Positions 7,146 through 9,072 of a DNA stretch of 9,072 bases are shown piece after piece. The stretch covers positions 1 through 9,072 of the forward strand of contig DASPKS010000128.1 in assembly GCA_035628035.1 (NCBI GenBank). Direction: 5' to 3'. Each line of letters starts with the position of its first letter. Positions within the stretch are counted from its first letter, which is position 1. The position numbers and the translations under genes are program-made. The notes beneath the pieces were generated by a model. That model was not told the origin of the DNA. It did not search any database and saw only the letters and a list, made by a program, of their open reading frames with translations. Source of the DNA: DASPKS01 sp035628035. Its GTDB lineage: Bacteria; Bacteroidota; Rhodothermia; Rhodothermales; Rubricoccaceae.

Positions 7146-7172
7146 TCGAAAGCCTGGGGATCGGGGCTTCGA
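7146..7172 (+). terminator. Weak hairpin just after the CBS gene
   Basis: TCGAA and GCC on the left pair with GGC and TTCGA on the right, giving eight base pairs with one bulged A and a ten-base loop, starting two bases after the stop codon. There is no T-tract directly behind it, though CT-rich sequence follows. It may reduce transcription into the next gene. Confidence 0.3.
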
Positions 7173-7204
7173 GCTTCCCTCTGACTTTCCCGTTGGTTCA
7201 CGTC

Positions 7205-7696
7205 ATGGCTGACCGGTCTACCCTCGCTGCGCTCCACGCGATGACGACGCTCGCGTCGCTGCGGGCGGCCCTCCGGGCGGGCCGCGCCATCGCCGACCGC
7301 CGCGCGGGCCGCGACCCTTCCACGCAGGAGGCGGCGACGCCCGTGCGCGCATGGCTCACAGAAGCGGAAGAGGAGATGGGCACGCTGGAGGTGCGCCTCC
7401 ACCTCCGTCGTGTGGCCGCCCTGCCCGATGAGGAGGCCGCCGCGCTCGCGCAGGACTTCGAGGACCGCCTCGCACTGGCCGACCTCGCCGGGCTCCTGAG
7501 GACCGCGCACCAGAAGCTCCTCAGCCTCTACCCGGCCGTCCCCGAAGCGCTCCTCGAAGAGGCCCGCCGGTACCCTCTCGAAGCCGACCGCCTCCTCGCG
7601 CTCGACGGCCCCAAGCACGCGGCCGGCCTCGTGGCGTTTCTGGACGACCTAGCAGGTTTCCGCGCCCGCCTCCGGGCGGCGCTTCGGGCCCGCTAG
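7205..7696 (+). CDS. Hypothetical protein, alpha-helical, 163 residues
   Basis: I do not recognise this protein. It is very rich in Ala, Leu, Arg and Glu, has no cysteine and a single tryptophan (Trp50), and no signal peptide or membrane segment. The pattern suggests a soluble helical bundle: helices around residues 7-35, 44-70, 75-110, 112-135 and a basic C-terminal helix around 139-163. GC-rich third codon positions in this frame match those of the neighbours, which supports real coding. The start is ATG 7205; an upstream in-frame TTG at 7193 would add four residues (MVHV) and is less likely. It lies 61 bases after the CBS gene and is followed by a strong hairpin before gyrB, so it is probably the last gene of that unit. 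Overlapping minus-strand open frames have no family character. Confidence 0.7.
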   Translation: MADRSTLAALHAMTTLASLRAALRAGRAIADRRAGRDPSTQEAATPVRAWLTEAEEEMGTLEVRLHLRRVAALPDEEAAALAQDFEDRLALADLAGLLRTAHQKLLSLYPAVPEALLEEARRYPLEADRLLALDGPKHAAGLVAFLDDLAGFRARLRAALRAR

Positions 7697-7725
7697 CCCA
7701 CCGGCGTGCAGACGGGGTGAAACCC

Positions 7726-7756
7726 CCCTGGAGGCCAAACCAAAGGGCTTCCAGGG
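7726..7756 (+). terminator. Hairpin between the hypothetical gene and gyrB, probable terminator
   Basis: CCCTGGAGGCC (7726-7736) pairs with GGCTTCCAGGG (7746-7756) over 11 positions with one G-U wobble, closed by a nine-base A-rich loop. It begins 29 bases after the upstream stop codon and ends 80 bases before gyrB. It lacks a U-tract, which is usual for high-GC genomes that rely on hairpin-only or factor-assisted ends. A role as a gyrB leader structure cannot be excluded, but the candidate gyrB promoter lies downstream of it. Confidence 0.5.
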
Positions 7757-7792
7757 CGTCTCAGGAAACGGCTAGAACGCGCTGTTCCGCCG

Positions 7793-7799
7793 TACTTTG
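7793..7799 (+). promoter_or_regulatory. Candidate -7 promoter element of gyrB
   Basis: TACTTTG resembles TAnnTTTG with one base fewer between TA and TTTG. It is 37 bases before the gyrB ATG, in the only AT-richer patch after the hairpin. No -33 TTG is found at the expected distance upstream. Confidence 0.28.
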
Positions 7800-7836
7800 G
7801 CCCTCTCCGCGCCCCGGCGCCCTCGCTCCCGATTTG

Positions 7837-9072
7837 ATGGCTGACAAGCTCCCGACGAACGGCAGGCACCCCGACGCCGGCGCCACCTACGGCGCCTCCA
7901 ACATCCAGATCCTCGAAGGCCTCGAGGCCGTCCGCAAGCGGCCGGCGATGTACATCGGCGACATCGGCGTGCGCGGCCTCCACCACCTCGTCTACGAGGT
8001 CGTCGACAACTCCATCGACGAGGCGCTGGCCGGGTACTGCGACCGCGTCGAGGTCACCATCCACGAGGACAACTCGATCACGGTGTGGGACAACGGCCGC
8101 GGCATCCCCGTGGACGAGCACCCCACCGAGAAGCGGCCCGCCGTCGAGGTGGTGATGACGGTCCTCCACGCGGGCGGCAAGTTCGACAAGGACTCGTACA
8201 AGGTCTCGGGCGGCCTCCACGGCGTCGGCGTCTCGTGCGTCAACGCGCTCTCGAACCGGCTCGAAGTGACCGTCCGCCGCGACGGGTTCGTGTGGCGGCA
8301 GGCCTACGAGAAGGGCGCGCCCGTGACGGGGCTGGAGCAGCTCCGCCCGATGGAGGCCGACGAGCCGAACGGAACGACGGTCCACTTCTGGCCCGACGAC
8401 ACCATCTTCCTCGAGACGGTCTTCCGCTTCGACACGCTGGCCGACCGCCTCCGCGAGCTGGCCTACCTCAACCGCGGCGTGTTCATCTCGCTCGAAGACC
8501 GCCGCGAGGAGGACGAGGAGCTCCGGAAGGAGGAGTACCACTTCGCCGGCGGCATCCGCGAGTTCGTGGAGTACCTCGACGAGACGCGCGAGGCCATTCA
8601 CGCCTCCGTCATCGAGATCGAGGGCGAGAGCGGAGGGGTACCCATCGAGGCGGCGATGCGGTACAACACGGGCTACGCCGAGAACGTCCTCTCGTTCGTG
8701 AACAACATCAACACGCACGAGGGCGGCACGCACGTCTCCGGATTCCGCCGCGCGCTCACGCGCATCCTGAAGAACTACGCCGACCAGTCCGGCCTCCTCA
8801 AGAACGCGAAGGTGGAGCTCTCCGGCGACGACTTCCGCGAGGGCCTCACGGCCGTGCTCTCGGCGAAGGTGGCCGAGCCGCAGTTCGAGGGGCAGACGAA
8901 GACGAAGCTCGGCAACGGCGAGGTCGAGGGCATCGTCCGTTCGATCTTCAGCGATCAGCTGACGCAGTACCTCGAGGAGAATCCGCGCGTCGGCAAGCAG
9001 ATCATCGAGAAGGTCTATCTGGCTGCCGAGGCACGCGAGGCCGCGCGCAAGTCGCGCGAGCTCGTCCGCCGC
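7837..9072 (+). CDS. gyrB: DNA gyrase subunit B (GyrB), N-terminal 412 residues, 3' end beyond window
   Basis: GyrB is the ATPase subunit of DNA gyrase, which introduces negative supercoils with GyrA. The visible part has the full GHKL ATPase fold: YEVVDNSIDEALAG with catalytic Glu54 and Mg-binding Asn58, DNGRGIPVD (Asp85), the ATP-lid loop GGLHGVGVSCVNALS (about 125-139), and the transducer domain with the QTKTKLGN motif at 353-360, whose Lys355 contacts ATP. The TOPRIM domain, expected from about residue 430, lies outside the window. QTKTKLGN and the overall sequence favour GyrB over ParE. The N-terminus has a short extension of about 18 residues before the conserved start near YGASNIQILEGLEAV. 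ATG 7837 is the natural start, without a Shine-Dalgarno sequence. It is separated from the upstream gene by a hairpin and probably has its own promoter. Confidence 0.97.
   Translation, partial: MADKLPTNGRHPDAGATYGASNIQILEGLEAVRKRPAMYIGDIGVRGLHHLVYEVVDNSIDEALAGYCDRVEVTIHEDNSITVWDNGRGIPVDEHPTEKRPAVEVVMTVLHAGGKFDKDSYKVSGGLHGVGVSCVNALSNRLEVTVRRDGFVWRQAYEKGAPVTGLEQLRPMEADEPNGTTVHFWPDDTIFLETVFRFDTLADRLRELAYLNRGVFISLEDRREEDEELRKEEYHFAGGIREFVEYLDETREAIHASVIEIEGESGGVPIEAAMRYNTGYAENVLSFVNNINTHEGGTHVSGFRRALTRILKNYADQSGLLKNAKVELSGDDFREGLTAVLSAKVAEPQFEGQTKTKLGNGEVEGIVRSIFSDQLTQYLEENPRVGKQIIEKVYLAAEAREAARKSRELVRR

Noticed and set aside
7693..8733. Minus-strand open frame of 346 codons opposite gyrB
   Set aside because: It is antisense to conserved GyrB motifs, made of Val/Asp/Leu-rich low-complexity sequence.

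Overview
The window is GC-rich (about 65-75% in most genes) and shows one divergent gene pair followed by a one-direction gene series. The gene content suggests a high-GC member of the Bacteroidota/Rhodothermota side of the tree: a BatA-type membrane/VWA protein, a UvrA of the kind that lacks the first zinc-finger cysteine pair, almost no Shine-Dalgarno sequences, and TTTG-like promoter remnants. The assignment is inferred from protein character and was not tested by database search.

Layout. Positions 1-2272 hold the first 757 codons of uvrA on the minus strand; its 3' end lies beyond the left edge. Positions 2273-2709 are a 437-base divergent intergenic region. Its most notable content is a degenerate tandem array of about ten 21-bp units (2401-2610). 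To the right, all genes are on the plus strand: a BatA/VWA/class-I-glutamine-amidotransferase-like membrane protein (2710-4815), the ribosome-splitting GTPase HflX (4900-6339, with a non-ATG start), a CBS-pair plus ACT-like protein (6487-7143), a small alpha-helical protein of unknown function (7205-7696), and the first 412 codons of gyrB (7837 to the right edge).

How they relate. These are mostly housekeeping genes: DNA repair (uvrA), DNA supercoiling (gyrB) and ribosome rescue (hflX). Gaps of 60-150 bases and hairpins at 7146-7172 and 7726-7756 suggest several short transcription units rather than one tight operon. No RNA genes, insertion sequences, CRISPR arrays, integrases or defence genes were seen.

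The points most worth a second look are the 21-bp array between the divergent genes, the distinctly lower GC and different codon use of uvrA, and the missing zinc-ligand pair in UvrA. I see no clear sign of a new multi-gene system.
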